A stretch of 33,620 nucleotides of DNA from GWC2-56-14 sp043731355 (GTDB lineage Bacteria; Nitrospirota; UBA9217): the NCBI GenBank assembly GCA_043731355.1, contig JAYTJE010000012.1, positions 1-33,620 on the forward strand, read 5' to 3'. Under the pieces are notes generated by a model. That model worked only from the letters and a program-made list of their open reading frames with translations. It did not search any database and was not told where the DNA came from. A program made the position numbers and the translations under genes. This document shows, one piece after another, positions 1 to 7,081 of the stretch; the first letter of the stretch is position 1; every line of letters starts with the position of its first letter.

Positions 1-1
1 A

Positions 2-154
2 AAACGGGGAATCCCTCACTTCCAAGCCGCAGTCGCGGCAGGCGCACCCAAAGGCCCATGGCGCATGGCGCGCCATGCCGCCGTACAACAGGCGTTCCCA
101 AATGCTTATTTTGACTCGCTCGGACTTCCAAGATTAGTTGTTCGCAACGCTTAA
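2..154 (+). CDS. Group II intron reverse transcriptase/maturase, C-terminal end (partial)
   Basis: An open frame enters from the left edge and stops at TAA 152-154, giving 50 residues. The stretch KGPWRMARHAAVQQAFPNAY followed by FDSLGLPRL is the usual C-terminal tail of bacterial group II intron-encoded proteins, which end in a GPW(R/H)xAR...N.(Y/W)(F/L)..LGL pattern. The intron domain V follows 7 bases after the stop codon, as expected for an ORF carried in domain IV. The protein reverse-transcribes the intron RNA and helps its splicing. The catalytic reverse transcriptase domain lies outside the window, so it cannot be judged whether the enzyme is intact. The missing 5' part is a window-edge effect. 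Confidence 0.8.
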   Translation, partial: KRGIPHFQAAVAAGAPKGPWRMARHAAVQQAFPNAYFDSLGLPRLVVRNA

Positions 155-232
155 CCAGCCGAATCGCCGTGTACGGACCCGTACGCACGGTGGTGTGACA
201 GGGAAAGCCCGTGAGGGCCTACCTATGTCGAT
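155..232 (+). mobile_element. Group II intron 3' end: domains V and VI
   Basis: Domain V is readable at about 161-195 as a 34-nt hairpin. ATCGCCGTG (163-171) pairs with CACGGTGGT (186-194), TACG (172-175) pairs with CGTA (180-183) around a GACC loop, and a two-base bulge CG (184-185) sits on the 3' side. Domain VI follows: GCCC (207-210) and GGGC (215-218) close a GTGA loop. A221 is the likely bulged branch-point adenosine, flanked by AGG/CCT pairing. The 3' splice boundary is probably at an AT dinucleotide at 225-226 or 231-232; I cannot fix it without the exon junction. Confidence 0.8.
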
Positions 233-245
233 TTTAGGATACTTA

Positions 246-1252
246 TGGGTCAGACTTGAAAATTGCTATATTGACATTGTTCATCGCTTCTGATATCGTG
301 ACGTCATGCCGAGAAAGCCGCGAATAGAGTTTGAGGGTGCGTTCTATCATGTCATCACGCGCGGAAACCAGAGACAAAAGATATTCAAAGACACCGCTGA
401 TTACCAAAAATTCATCCAGTTCCTCACTAGATATAAGAACCGCTATCATTACTCCCTGTATGCCTACGTACTTATGAGCAACCACGTCCATCTTCTGATC
501 GAGGCCCGTGAAACTCCGCTTTCGAAGATCCTGCAGGGGATCAATCAAAGCTACACGATGTACTACAACAAAACCTACCAGACCGTCGGCCATCTGTTCC
601 AGGGCAGGTATAAAGCGATCTTGTGCGACCGCGACGCCTACCTCCTTGCTCTCCTGCGGTACCTCCACTACAACCCTGTCCGAGCGCGGCTAACGGAGAA
701 ACCGGGACAATACCCCTGGAGCAGCCATCAGGCATACCTCGGGAAGTCGAACCCGTACAGTCTGGTTGATATCATGCCGGTCCTTAAGATGTTTTCAGAG
801 AACGGAACAAGAGCGAGAACGCATTATCGTGAGTTCATGAACGAAGGCGATGTTGTTAAAAAGCAGGAGGTCTATGCAGTTGTCGACCAGCGGCTGCAAG
901 GAGATGACGATTTTGTAGATCGCGTACTGGAACAGTATGATGGTGAGGTAAAAAAAGAAAAGAAAAAGAAGGAACATACCCTGCCCGAAATCAACCGGGC
1001 CGTGACGGCCCGAACCGGGATCACGCTTGAGCAACTTCAATCCGCAGGGAAGGACAGGCAGGTAATGGCGGGAAGGCGGCTATTTACCCTGGCAGCACAG
1101 GCATACGGCTACAGGGGCATCGAGATAGCGAAGCACCTGCATAAAGAAGCTTCCTCGGTAACCAAGTATGCGAGAGAAGAAGGCGGGCGATCCGAGGTAG
1201 AGGCGATTTTTATGTTCCTGAAAAGAAAATAGCAATATTCAAGTCTGACCCC
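246..1252 (+). mobile_element. RAYT transposase unit bounded by 24-bp inverted repeats
   Basis: The left end (246-269) carries GGGTCAGACTTGAA followed by AATTGCTAT. The right end (1229-1252), read on the minus strand, carries GGGGTCAGACTTGAA followed by TATTGCTAT. The ends agree at 22 of 24 positions and enclose one REP-associated tyrosine transposase gene. Just past the right end, CAGAAAGGTC is duplicated in tandem (1252-1271). A related, gene-less inverted repeat occurs at 13751-13799. Confidence 0.7.
306..1232 (+). CDS. REP-associated tyrosine transposase (RAYT, Y1/IS200-like HUH family)
   Basis: The 308-aa protein starts with the RAYT signature (PRKPRIEFEGAFYHVITRGN) and carries the HUH metal-binding motif as NHVHLL at residues 59-64. 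The tyrosine-containing RYLHYNPVRARL block (118-129) is the family's conserved region and should hold the catalytic tyrosine. The C-terminal third (from about 225) is basic and helical, ending in a helix-turn-helix-like segment (GIEIAKHLHKEASSVTKYAREE, in two halves around 276-293). Such proteins nick and join single-stranded REP-type palindromes. The frame is intact, no clear Shine-Dalgarno site precedes the ATG, and the gene lies between matching inverted repeats, so the unit may still be functional. Confidence 0.88.
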   Translation: MPRKPRIEFEGAFYHVITRGNQRQKIFKDTADYQKFIQFLTRYKNRYHYSLYAYVLMSNHVHLLIEARETPLSKILQGINQSYTMYYNKTYQTVGHLFQGRYKAILCDRDAYLLALLRYLHYNPVRARLTEKPGQYPWSSHQAYLGKSNPYSLVDIMPVLKMFSENGTRARTHYREFMNEGDVVKKQEVYAVVDQRLQGDDDFVDRVLEQYDGEVKKEKKKKEHTLPEINRAVTARTGITLEQLQSAGKDRQVMAGRRLFTLAAQAYGYRGIEIAKHLHKEASSVTKYAREEGGRSEVEAIFMFLKRK

Positions 1253-1281
1253 AGAAAGGTCCAGAAAGGTCCAACGTTCGC

Positions 1282-3201
1282 TCATGACGCACGTCTCTCC
1301 CCGCCGAACAAGTCCGTGATCTTTTTCACCAACGCAGGCAGCGACGGGTCCCGTGCTCCCATGAGCAGTACGCAGTCTCCTGACCTTGCATCGACTTTCA
1401 ATCTGTCCAACAAAGCATCGCGATCTTTCACCGCTTCAGCCTTGAATGCCACGGGGCCGAGGCCCTTGATGATATTTTCCGAAGAAATATCCTTTTGCGC
1501 CGTGCCTCCCGCGTAATAGATCGGCAGGAGATAGAGTGAGTCCTGCTTCTGAAAAACGGTCCGGAAGGTCGCGATGTATTCATCCTTTAAGAACCGCGTC
1601 GGACCGAACCCGTGCGGCTGGTAGACGGCGATGATGCGCTCCGAAATGCCCCGGCTGGCACGAACAACCGCCGCTATCTTTGCCGGATTATGGGCAAAGT
1701 CATCGATGACCTGCACATTCTGCTTCGTCCCGATTACGGAAAAACGCCGGGCCACGCCCTCATAATTTTTTACCGCTTCGGCCAGTGCTGTCTCCTCGCA
1801 TCCGAAATGCCCGCACACGCAGAGCGCGGCGCAGAGATTCTCAAGATTGTGCTCCCCGGGAAGCGGCAGATGATATGCAATGCTGTTCCTGATCAGCTTG
1901 ACCGATGTCGGCAGGAGCTCCGCCCGGTCCGGGCGCCACGATGCGGACCCATTCCTTCCGAAGCGCACGGTTGCGGGAAGAGACGCGAGGACCGGGTCGT
2001 CGGCATTGGAAGCGGTCCAGGAAGACTGCGCAAGCAGCGTTTCGAACAGAGCAGCTACCTCTTCAATGTTTTTATGGTCCTTGGAAACATTCAAGATGAC
2101 CGCGGCTTCCGGATGATATTTGACCAGCGTTCCGTCGCTTTCGTCCGCCTCCACCACCAGGATGTCTGACCCGCCGCTATAGGCATTGCCGATGAGCCCC
2201 TGCTTTTCGAGCCTGCGCAGAGCCGCGCCGCTGACCAGGGAAGGAGATTTTCCGCACGCGGTCAGAAATTCGAATATCATGGCGGTCACCGTGGACTTGC
2301 CGCTGGTGCCGGCGACGGCAATGGTCTTTCTTGTCGTGATAAGAGCGCAGAGCAGGTCTGATCGATGGATGATCGGAATGCCGCGGCTCCTGGCAGCTGC
2401 GATGTCGGGATTCGAGTCTTCGATGGCCGTGGAGACGCAGACCACATCCGTGTCCGCACCAACACCCGACCCGTCCTGAGGAACGATGGCGCACCCGAGA
2501 CCTTCCAGCGATCGCCGTATAAATGCGGTATCTTCGCTTGTATGGAAGCGGTCGGACCCCGAGACCGTGATGCCCTGAAAGCGCAGATATTGCGCCAGTG
2601 CGCTCATGCCGCTGCCGAAAATGCCCGTGAAATGGACGCTGCGACAGGGGCGTCCGTTTATGGCAAGAGGCGGAGGGTCAATGTAGACGAGCGTTCCTTC
2701 CTTCACTGTTTCAAAAAGGCGAATGACGTCGAGATTGCGCAAACAGACGCACCCGTGTGACAGCGGCATTCCGATCAGGTCTTCCCGGCCGGTGCCGTGG
2801 ATATAGATGTAGCGCTCATAGGTGTCCACGCTCCCGCCCTTGTTGATCCCCTCCTCAAGGCCTTCGAGCCGGAGAATGCGGGTGAGGATCAGATTATCTC
2901 CGGTCTGGCTGTGGTCCCAGTCTTCGCCCGTGTCTTCGCGGTCTCTGAAAACGCGGCCCGCGGGCGCATCCGACCCGAACTTCTCCCTGATCCGATGAAT
3001 ACCGAGCGGTGTTTTGAGCGAGTTCTCCTGATTGCCGATGCCGAAGCGGGAGGTCGAGGCATCGTAGCGCTCGACTATGGCGCCATTCGCGCAGACGAGG
3101 AGCGTTTGCGTTTCTATGGACACCACGAGAAAAAGGTCACAAGGATCGGCCAGGAGCGGAGCAACTTTTTTGTGAATACCACATAAGCGGGCAGTTTCCA
3201 T
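1282..3201 (-). CDS. Fusion of a cytoplasmic L,D-transpeptidase/carboxypeptidase (YkuD) domain to a MurC/Mpl-like Mur ligase
   Basis: A 639-aa protein of two halves. Residues about 22-175 form a YkuD domain: IHGTGRED (134-141), then the active-site segment SHGCVCLRN (148-156) with Cys151. The family Arg two residues after the catalytic Cys is here Cys153. Residues about 187-639 form a Mur ligase: GIFGSGM (193-199), P-loop AGTSGKST (297-304) in place of the usual GTHGKTT, VVEADESDG (349-357), DDFAHNP and a PHGFGPTR segment. There is no signal peptide, so the protein should be cytoplasmic. Cytoplasmic YkuD enzymes such as Acinetobacter ElsL are L,D-carboxypeptidases that trim recycled tetrapeptides, and Mpl re-attaches the tripeptide to UDP-MurNAc. 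A one-protein recycling enzyme is therefore plausible, but whether the ligase half prefers L-Ala (MurC) or tripeptide (Mpl) cannot be read here. Confidence 0.85.
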   Translation of the reverse strand: METARLCGIHKKVAPLLADPCDLFLVVSIETQTLLVCANGAIVERYDASTSRFGIGNQENSLKTPLGIHRIREKFGSDAPAGRVFRDREDTGEDWDHSQTGDNLILTRILRLEGLEEGINKGGSVDTYERYIYIHGTGREDLIGMPLSHGCVCLRNLDVIRLFETVKEGTLVYIDPPPLAINGRPCRSVHFTGIFGSGMSALAQYLRFQGITVSGSDRFHTSEDTAFIRRSLEGLGCAIVPQDGSGVGADTDVVCVSTAIEDSNPDIAAARSRGIPIIHRSDLLCALITTRKTIAVAGTSGKSTVTAMIFEFLTACGKSPSLVSGAALRRLEKQGLIGNAYSGGSDILVVEADESDGTLVKYHPEAAVILNVSKDHKNIEEVAALFETLLAQSSWTASNADDPVLASLPATVRFGRNGSASWRPDRAELLPTSVKLIRNSIAYHLPLPGEHNLENLCAALCVCGHFGCEETALAEAVKNYEGVARRFSVIGTKQNVQVIDDFAHNPAKIAAVVRASRGISERIIAVYQPHGFGPTRFLKDEYIATFRTVFQKQDSLYLLPIYYAGGTAQKDISSENIIKGLGPVAFKAEAVKDRDALLDRLKVDARSGDCVLLMGARDPSLPALVKKITDLFGGERRAS

Positions 3202-3300
3202 AAGCGAGCTGTTGTTGTCCTTGAGGAGTCAGAATTTGTAAAAGTCCAGCGACATCATAATAGCAGCAAGGGTGGATGTCAAGCGAGCTGAAAAAACCCG

Positions 3301-3329
3301 TTGACATAGATGCAAATTGCAACTATGCT
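3301..3329 (+). promoter_or_regulatory. Sigma-70 type promoter for the tandem Usp gene
   Basis: TTGACA (3301-3306) and TATGCT (3324-3329) are separated by 17 bases, close to the housekeeping consensus. The spacer holds the palindrome TGCAA-A-TTGCA (3311-3321), a possible operator. The predicted 5' leader to the ATG at 3428 is about 90 bases. Confidence 0.7.
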
Positions 3330-3427
3330 TTAGCAGGTGCAACAATATTTACGCTGCAATTGTGTGTTGCTCAACGCGGTTTCCCCGAATACATGAAAAG
3401 CTAATCCAACATATACAGGAGGTCATC

Positions 3428-4321
3428 ATGGAACAGATCTGTCCAATTGTAAATACCGAGAAATTGCTTCTTGCTACAGACGGTTCAGCATTCAGTGAAG
3501 GCGCCATCCGGGAAGCGATAAGGCTGGCAAAAAAATGTTCGAGCAAGCTTTCGGCAATATCCGTGATCGAAACTAATCCAGAATATGAAACGATCGCGCC
3601 TCAGCTTCTTGAAAAATCCGAGAAGACGGCGCGGGAGCATCTCGAGTCCGTGAAGGCGCAGGCAAAAAAAGAGGGAGTGGACTGCACCACCAGCATCCTC
3701 GAAGGAGAGGACTCGTATAATTATATTGCCGAAGAAGCAGCAAAAAATAAAACATCCATGATCATCATGGGCAGGCGGGGCCGGACCGGTCTTAAGCGGC
3801 TCGCCATGGGAAGCACCGCGGCCCGCGTGATCGGCCATGCGCCGTGCAATGTGCTGGTCGTGCCGAAGGCGGCTAACGTTGAGTTTAAAAGCATTGTCGT
3901 TGCAACGGACGGTTCATCCTACTCAACAGCAGCGGCATCTGAGGCCATCGGCATCGCCAAAAAGAACGGAAGCAAGCTCACGGTCCTTTCCGTGGTCCCT
4001 GCCGAGCTCGCGACGCCGACCGACGTGGAGTTCGCCGCGACCCGGCGGGAGCTCCTTGCGGATAAAGAGATGCAGGTGGCGGAGAAGAATGCCAAGGCGG
4101 TGAAGGAAGCAGCGCAGAAAGAGGGCGTCGCGGTGCAGGCCTTTGTCATGACCGGCAAGCCCGCGGACGCCATCATCGAGACTGCAAGGGAGAAGAACGC
4201 CGACCTCATCATCGTGGGCAGCCACGGCCGCACAGGCATCGAACGGCTTCTTATGGGCAGCGTGGCGGAGCGCGTGATCGTGATGTCGTCCTGCGCGGTG
4301 CTGGTGGTGAAGGGAAAATAA
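3428..4321 (+). CDS. Universal stress protein with two UspA domains
   Basis: The ATG at 3428 follows AGGAGG (3418-3423) at a normal distance. The frame is open upstream, but there is no ribosome site for a longer form. The 297-aa product has two UspA folds in tandem (about 10-145 and 153-297). Each carries the ATP-binding G-x2-G-x9-G-S motif: GRRGRTGLKRLAMGS in the first and GSHGRTGIERLLMGS in the second. Each domain also opens with the strand motif LLATDGS or IVVATDGS. Both domains should therefore bind ATP. Tandem Usps act as soluble stress or energy-state proteins. The gene is monocistronic, with its own sigma-70 promoter at 3301, and lies upstream of a sigma-54 regulator. Confidence 0.92.
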   Translation: MEQICPIVNTEKLLLATDGSAFSEGAIREAIRLAKKCSSKLSAISVIETNPEYETIAPQLLEKSEKTAREHLESVKAQAKKEGVDCTTSILEGEDSYNYIAEEAAKNKTSMIIMGRRGRTGLKRLAMGSTAARVIGHAPCNVLVVPKAANVEFKSIVVATDGSSYSTAAASEAIGIAKKNGSKLTVLSVVPAELATPTDVEFAATRRELLADKEMQVAEKNAKAVKEAAQKEGVAVQAFVMTGKPADAIIETAREKNADLIIVGSHGRTGIERLLMGSVAERVIVMSSCAVLVVKGK

Positions 4322-4355
4322 GCTTATGAGTCGAAAGAAGGGCAATAAAGAGCTC

Positions 4356-4432
4356 TGACACTGAAGATGCGGATTTTTTATGAAGGGGCCTGATCCTGTT
4401 TCTTCATAATCAATCAGTGTAAATCAGTGTCA
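4356..4432 (+). repeat. Spaced inverted repeat in the leader of the orphan NtrC-type regulator
   Basis: TGACACTGA (4356-4364) is mirrored exactly by TCAGTGTCA (4424-4432), and a second half copy TCAGTGT lies at 4414-4420. The repeat sits between the Usp stop and the regulator ATG at 4477. It could be an autoregulatory site or a loose hairpin; this is inference only. Confidence 0.35.
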
Positions 4433-4476
4433 AAGTAGGTGTCTCTTTTTGTTCTTGTGGTTGACCTGCGAATACT

Positions 4477-5781
4477 ATGCTGAATATCCTCATCATATCC
4501 GATGAAGCGAAGAACATCGCTTCCCTGTTCAAGGCCGCCGGGTTCAGTTCCGACACGCAGAACCCGTCAAAGCCGAACAGCGCATCTGAAGCCGCGTCGA
4601 CCGGGGCGGAAGGCTACGATATCGCCTTTCTGGACCTCGATACGGAGAACTGGCAACCGCGGCTGCTCGATGTGCGCCACCGCATGCCGGTCATCACCTT
4701 TTCGCTGCCTGATCTCAAGAAGGCGATAGAGGCCATGAAGCTCGGCGCAAGCGATTATCTGGAAAAACCGCTGACCGGCGATGTCCTGAACCTGGTCCTG
4801 GAACGGCACAAGAAGCGGATACTGAACCATAAGTACGGGTTCGACGAGATCATCGGGATGAGCAGGCCCATGCAGGATGTTTTCGGGCTGATCAAAAAAG
4901 CCGCAATGAGCGAAAGCAACGTGCTGATCACCGGCGAGAGCGGCACGGGCAAGGAGCTGATCGCCCGGGCGATCCACCGGTGGAGCCCGCGCAGCGAGAA
5001 GTCTTTCATGACCATCAACTGCAGCGCCATACCGGACACGCTGCTCGAATCGGAGCTCTTCGGTTTTGAAAAGGGCGCTTTTACCGGCGCCCAGTACCTG
5101 AAGAAGGGCCTCCTCGAACAGGCGGACGGAGGCACGGTCTTCTTTGACGAGATCGGCGATGTGTCGCCGCTGTTCCAGACCAAGGTCCTGCGGTTCCTGC
5201 AGGAAGGGGAGATCATGCGCATCGGCGGGATGCGTCAGATCAAAGTGGATGTGCGCTATATTGTCGCCACCAACGTCGACCTCAAGGCGGCGTGCCAGCG
5301 CGGCTCCTTCCGGGAAGACCTCTTTTACCGATTGAACGTGATCAACATTCATTTGCCGCCGCTCCGGGACCGGATCGAGGATGTGCCGCTGCTGGCAAAA
5401 CATCTGATCCAGGAGCACGCGGTCAAACGGAAGGACATCTTGATCAAGGGCATCACGAGCGATGCGCTCGATATCCTCATGAACCATGCCTATGCCGGCA
5501 ATGTGCGGGAACTGGAAAACATCATTGAACGGGCCATCTCCTTTGCAAACACCTCGGACATCATGCCGGCTGACCTTCCCCCTTATCTCCTGCAGGCAAC
5601 GCCTGCCAAGCCCCGTCCTGCCGCACAAAAGCTTCGTGACGCCATTGAGACCGCTGAAAAAGAAACCATTGTCGCCGCTCTCCATGAGTCCAGTGGCAAC
5701 ATCTCCCGCGCAGCAACCGCCCTTGGCATCTTTCGTCAGCAACTTCAGCGAAAAATCAAACAGTACAAAATAGCAACATAA
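4477..5781 (+). CDS. Sigma-54-dependent response regulator, NtrC family (receiver-AAA+-Fis)
   Basis: The 434-aa product has an N-terminal receiver (1-120) with the acidic pair D9/E10, phospho-acceptor D53 in AFLDLD, and the conserved lysine in LEKP. The AAA+ domain shows Walker A GESGTGKE, the sigma-54 contact loop GAFTGA, Walker B GGTVFFDEIGD and the arginine-finger region. A Fis-type helix-turn-helix closes the protein (SSGNISRAATALGIFRQQLQ). It should activate sigma-54 promoters when phosphorylated. No kinase gene is adjacent, so it is an orphan. An in-frame TGA at 4462 fixes ATG 4477 as the first possible start, although no clear Shine-Dalgarno site precedes it. Good targets are the sigma-54-like promoters at 5915, 15326 and 16592. 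Confidence 0.93.
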   Translation: MLNILIISDEAKNIASLFKAAGFSSDTQNPSKPNSASEAASTGAEGYDIAFLDLDTENWQPRLLDVRHRMPVITFSLPDLKKAIEAMKLGASDYLEKPLTGDVLNLVLERHKKRILNHKYGFDEIIGMSRPMQDVFGLIKKAAMSESNVLITGESGTGKELIARAIHRWSPRSEKSFMTINCSAIPDTLLESELFGFEKGAFTGAQYLKKGLLEQADGGTVFFDEIGDVSPLFQTKVLRFLQEGEIMRIGGMRQIKVDVRYIVATNVDLKAACQRGSFREDLFYRLNVINIHLPPLRDRIEDVPLLAKHLIQEHAVKRKDILIKGITSDALDILMNHAYAGNVRELENIIERAISFANTSDIMPADLPPYLLQATPAKPRPAAQKLRDAIETAEKETIVAALHESSGNISRAATALGIFRQQLQRKIKQYKIAT

Positions 5782-5860
5782 TCCGCAAACACGCAACATA
5801 ATCCTGCACCAAATATCTGCAAAGTAAGCTGCATTTCCTGATTTAACCGCAACATAAAAT
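5773..5860 (+). repeat. Three GCAACATAA repeats, candidate enhancer (UAS) sites
   Basis: GCAACATAATCC occurs at 5773-5784 and 5793-5804, exactly 20 bases apart, and GCAACATAAAAT occurs at 5849-5860. They lie about 55-140 bases upstream of the sigma-54-like promoter at 5915, the usual position for enhancer-binding protein sites. The upstream gene encodes such a protein. Assigning that regulator to these sites is inference. Confidence 0.45.
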
Positions 5861-5914
5861 TGCCCCATAACAAAAAACTAATAATTATTTCACTAATTTC
5901 AACTGGTTATAATA

Positions 5915-5930
5915 TGGCACGCCTATTGTA
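5915..5930 (+). promoter_or_regulatory. Sigma-54-like promoter of microprotein gene 1
   Basis: TGGCACG-CCTA-TTGTA matches the TGGCACG-N4-TTGCA consensus except at the last base of the -12 dinucleotide (GT instead of GC). The expected start site is about 20 bases upstream of the ribosome site of the small gene at 5963. Confidence 0.5.
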
Positions 5931-5962
5931 ATACTTATGGCAAATCTTAATGGAGGCTGCCA

Positions 5963-6109
5963 ATGGAAAAGCTTATGAAAAAGATCGAAGACATCATGGT
6001 AGCAATCACCTTTGCCGAGGCAGGAGAGTTTGATGAAGCGAACAGGATCGCGGGCAACGATATGACCCAGGAAGAAAGGGTAGCCCCGGTACCTGCCACG
6101 GGAAGATAA
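5963..6109 (+). CDS. 48-aa conserved-looking microprotein, FAEAGE type
   Basis: ATG 5963 follows TGGAGG (5951-5956) at a good distance and the frame encodes 48 residues (MEKLMKKIEDIMVAITFAEA, then GEFDEANRIAG and a polar tail). No signal peptide or full transmembrane helix is visible. The first 30 residues look like an amphipathic helix. The gene at 16385-16519 encodes a clear relative: both share ED-x2-VA-x2-FAE-x-G. Both sit behind sigma-54-like promoters and close to Usp genes, which argues that these are real genes. I do not recognise a named family. The function is unknown; a regulatory or stress-related peptide is a guess. Confidence 0.75.
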   Translation: MEKLMKKIEDIMVAITFAEAGEFDEANRIAGNDMTQEERVAPVPATGR

Positions 6110-6141
6110 GCAGCTCCCTGCTGCGCGAGGATCCTGGTCTT

Positions 6142-6168
6142 GCCGGCCTCTGGAAAGGCCGGCGTTTC
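6142..6168 (+). terminator. Terminator-like hairpin after microprotein gene 1
   Basis: GCCGGCCT (6142-6149) pairs perfectly with AGGCCGGC (6156-6163) around a six-base loop. Only a short T run follows (GTTTC), so termination may be weak or assisted. Confidence 0.55.
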
Positions 6169-6243
6169 GGGAGCTCAACAAAAGAGAACCCGGAATTTTT
6201 TTGCCCGTAAAAAATCATTATAACAATCTGACGAGATGATCTT

Positions 6244-6984
6244 ATGTTGACAGAAAAAACGGTTGATAGGGAAAGTCAGCAAAAACTATATGTGCAGATG
6301 TACTCCATTCTTAAAGAGAAGATCGAGAAGCGTGAGTGGCCGGTTGGCACGCAGATACCGACCGAGGACGAGCTTTGCAAGACCTACGATGTGAGCAAGG
6401 CAACGGTGCGAATGGCGATCGCGGACCTGGTGCGGAGCGGCTATCTCAAAAAGCTGCAGGGCAAAGGCACGTTTGTGACGCATTCTTTGCCGGACCTTGG
6501 CATTACCATGAAGACGCAGTTAACGGAAGACATGTTCGGGGAGGGGGTGAACGTACGCAAGGAGCTTCTGGTGAAGGGGATCAAGGCGCCGCCGGCTGAA
6601 GTAAAGGCCTATTTAAAGACAGAAGGCGACATCTACTACATTCTCTGCAAGCGGGTCGTGAATAATGAGCCCGCCTACCTCGAGGAATCGTTTATTCCCC
6701 TTGAGAGCGTTCCCGACATCGACGAGGTGGAGGTATGCCAAACCCCGTTCTACGAAATGATGCAGCAGAAGGCCGTGAAAAAGATCTTCAAGGTCGTTCA
6801 GATGACCGAGATCTCGGAAATGAACGAGGACGCCTCCTCGATCCTGAAGGTTGATAAGGGTACACCGGTGCTCTTGCTGCACCGGCTCCTGGTCGGGATC
6901 GACGGGCAGCCCATCGCTTACACCCGGCTGATGGGAGACGGCAGGAAGTACAAGATACAGACGGAATTGATACAGATAAGCTGA
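6244..6984 (+). CDS. GntR-family transcription regulator, HutC subfamily (wHTH + UTRA)
   Basis: The 246-aa product has the GntR winged helix at about 10-80: PTEDELCKTYDVSKATVRMA, then a recognition wing in LQGKGTFVT. A UTRA ligand-binding domain follows (about 95-240), with typical blocks such as EPAYLEESFIPL and PIAYTRLMGDG. HutC-type regulators bind a small metabolite and usually repress adjacent transport or catabolic genes. The TauE/SafE operon begins 98 bases downstream on the same strand and is the natural candidate target. The ligand cannot be inferred. The ATG at 6244 has only a weak purine-rich ribosome site. Confidence 0.9.
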   Translation: MLTEKTVDRESQQKLYVQMYSILKEKIEKREWPVGTQIPTEDELCKTYDVSKATVRMAIADLVRSGYLKKLQGKGTFVTHSLPDLGITMKTQLTEDMFGEGVNVRKELLVKGIKAPPAEVKAYLKTEGDIYYILCKRVVNNEPAYLEESFIPLESVPDIDEVEVCQTPFYEMMQQKAVKKIFKVVQMTEISEMNEDASSILKVDKGTPVLLLHRLLVGIDGQPIAYTRLMGDGRKYKIQTELIQIS

Positions 6985-6991
6985 TAATCAG

Positions 6992-7016
6992 CATAGTGCA
7001 TGGCGCATGGTGCATG
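6992..7016 (+). repeat. Short reiterated GCATGGYG motif
   Basis: Three near-identical copies of TGCATGGYG run head to tail between gntR and the TauE gene. The same GCATGGCG word occurs at the left edge of the window (around 57-69). No function is apparent. Confidence 0.4.
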
Positions 7017-7081
7017 GCGTAGCAGATTTATACGCTTTGCCCTCTGCGCTCTGCCCGATGCACTTCAAAGGAGGGTTTGAA

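Noticed and set aside
4472..4477. TACTAT as a -10 box for the regulator at 4477
   Set aside because: It overlaps the ATG, so transcription would begin inside the gene.
4567..5868. Long open frame (433 codons) on the minus strand
   Set aside because: It is antisense to the intact sigma-54 regulator at 4477, shows no domain and follows from the high GC of that gene.
6142..6163. Hairpin as a riboswitch upstream of gntR
   Set aside because: It is a simple perfect stem-loop with no conserved aptamer core; a terminator is the simpler reading.
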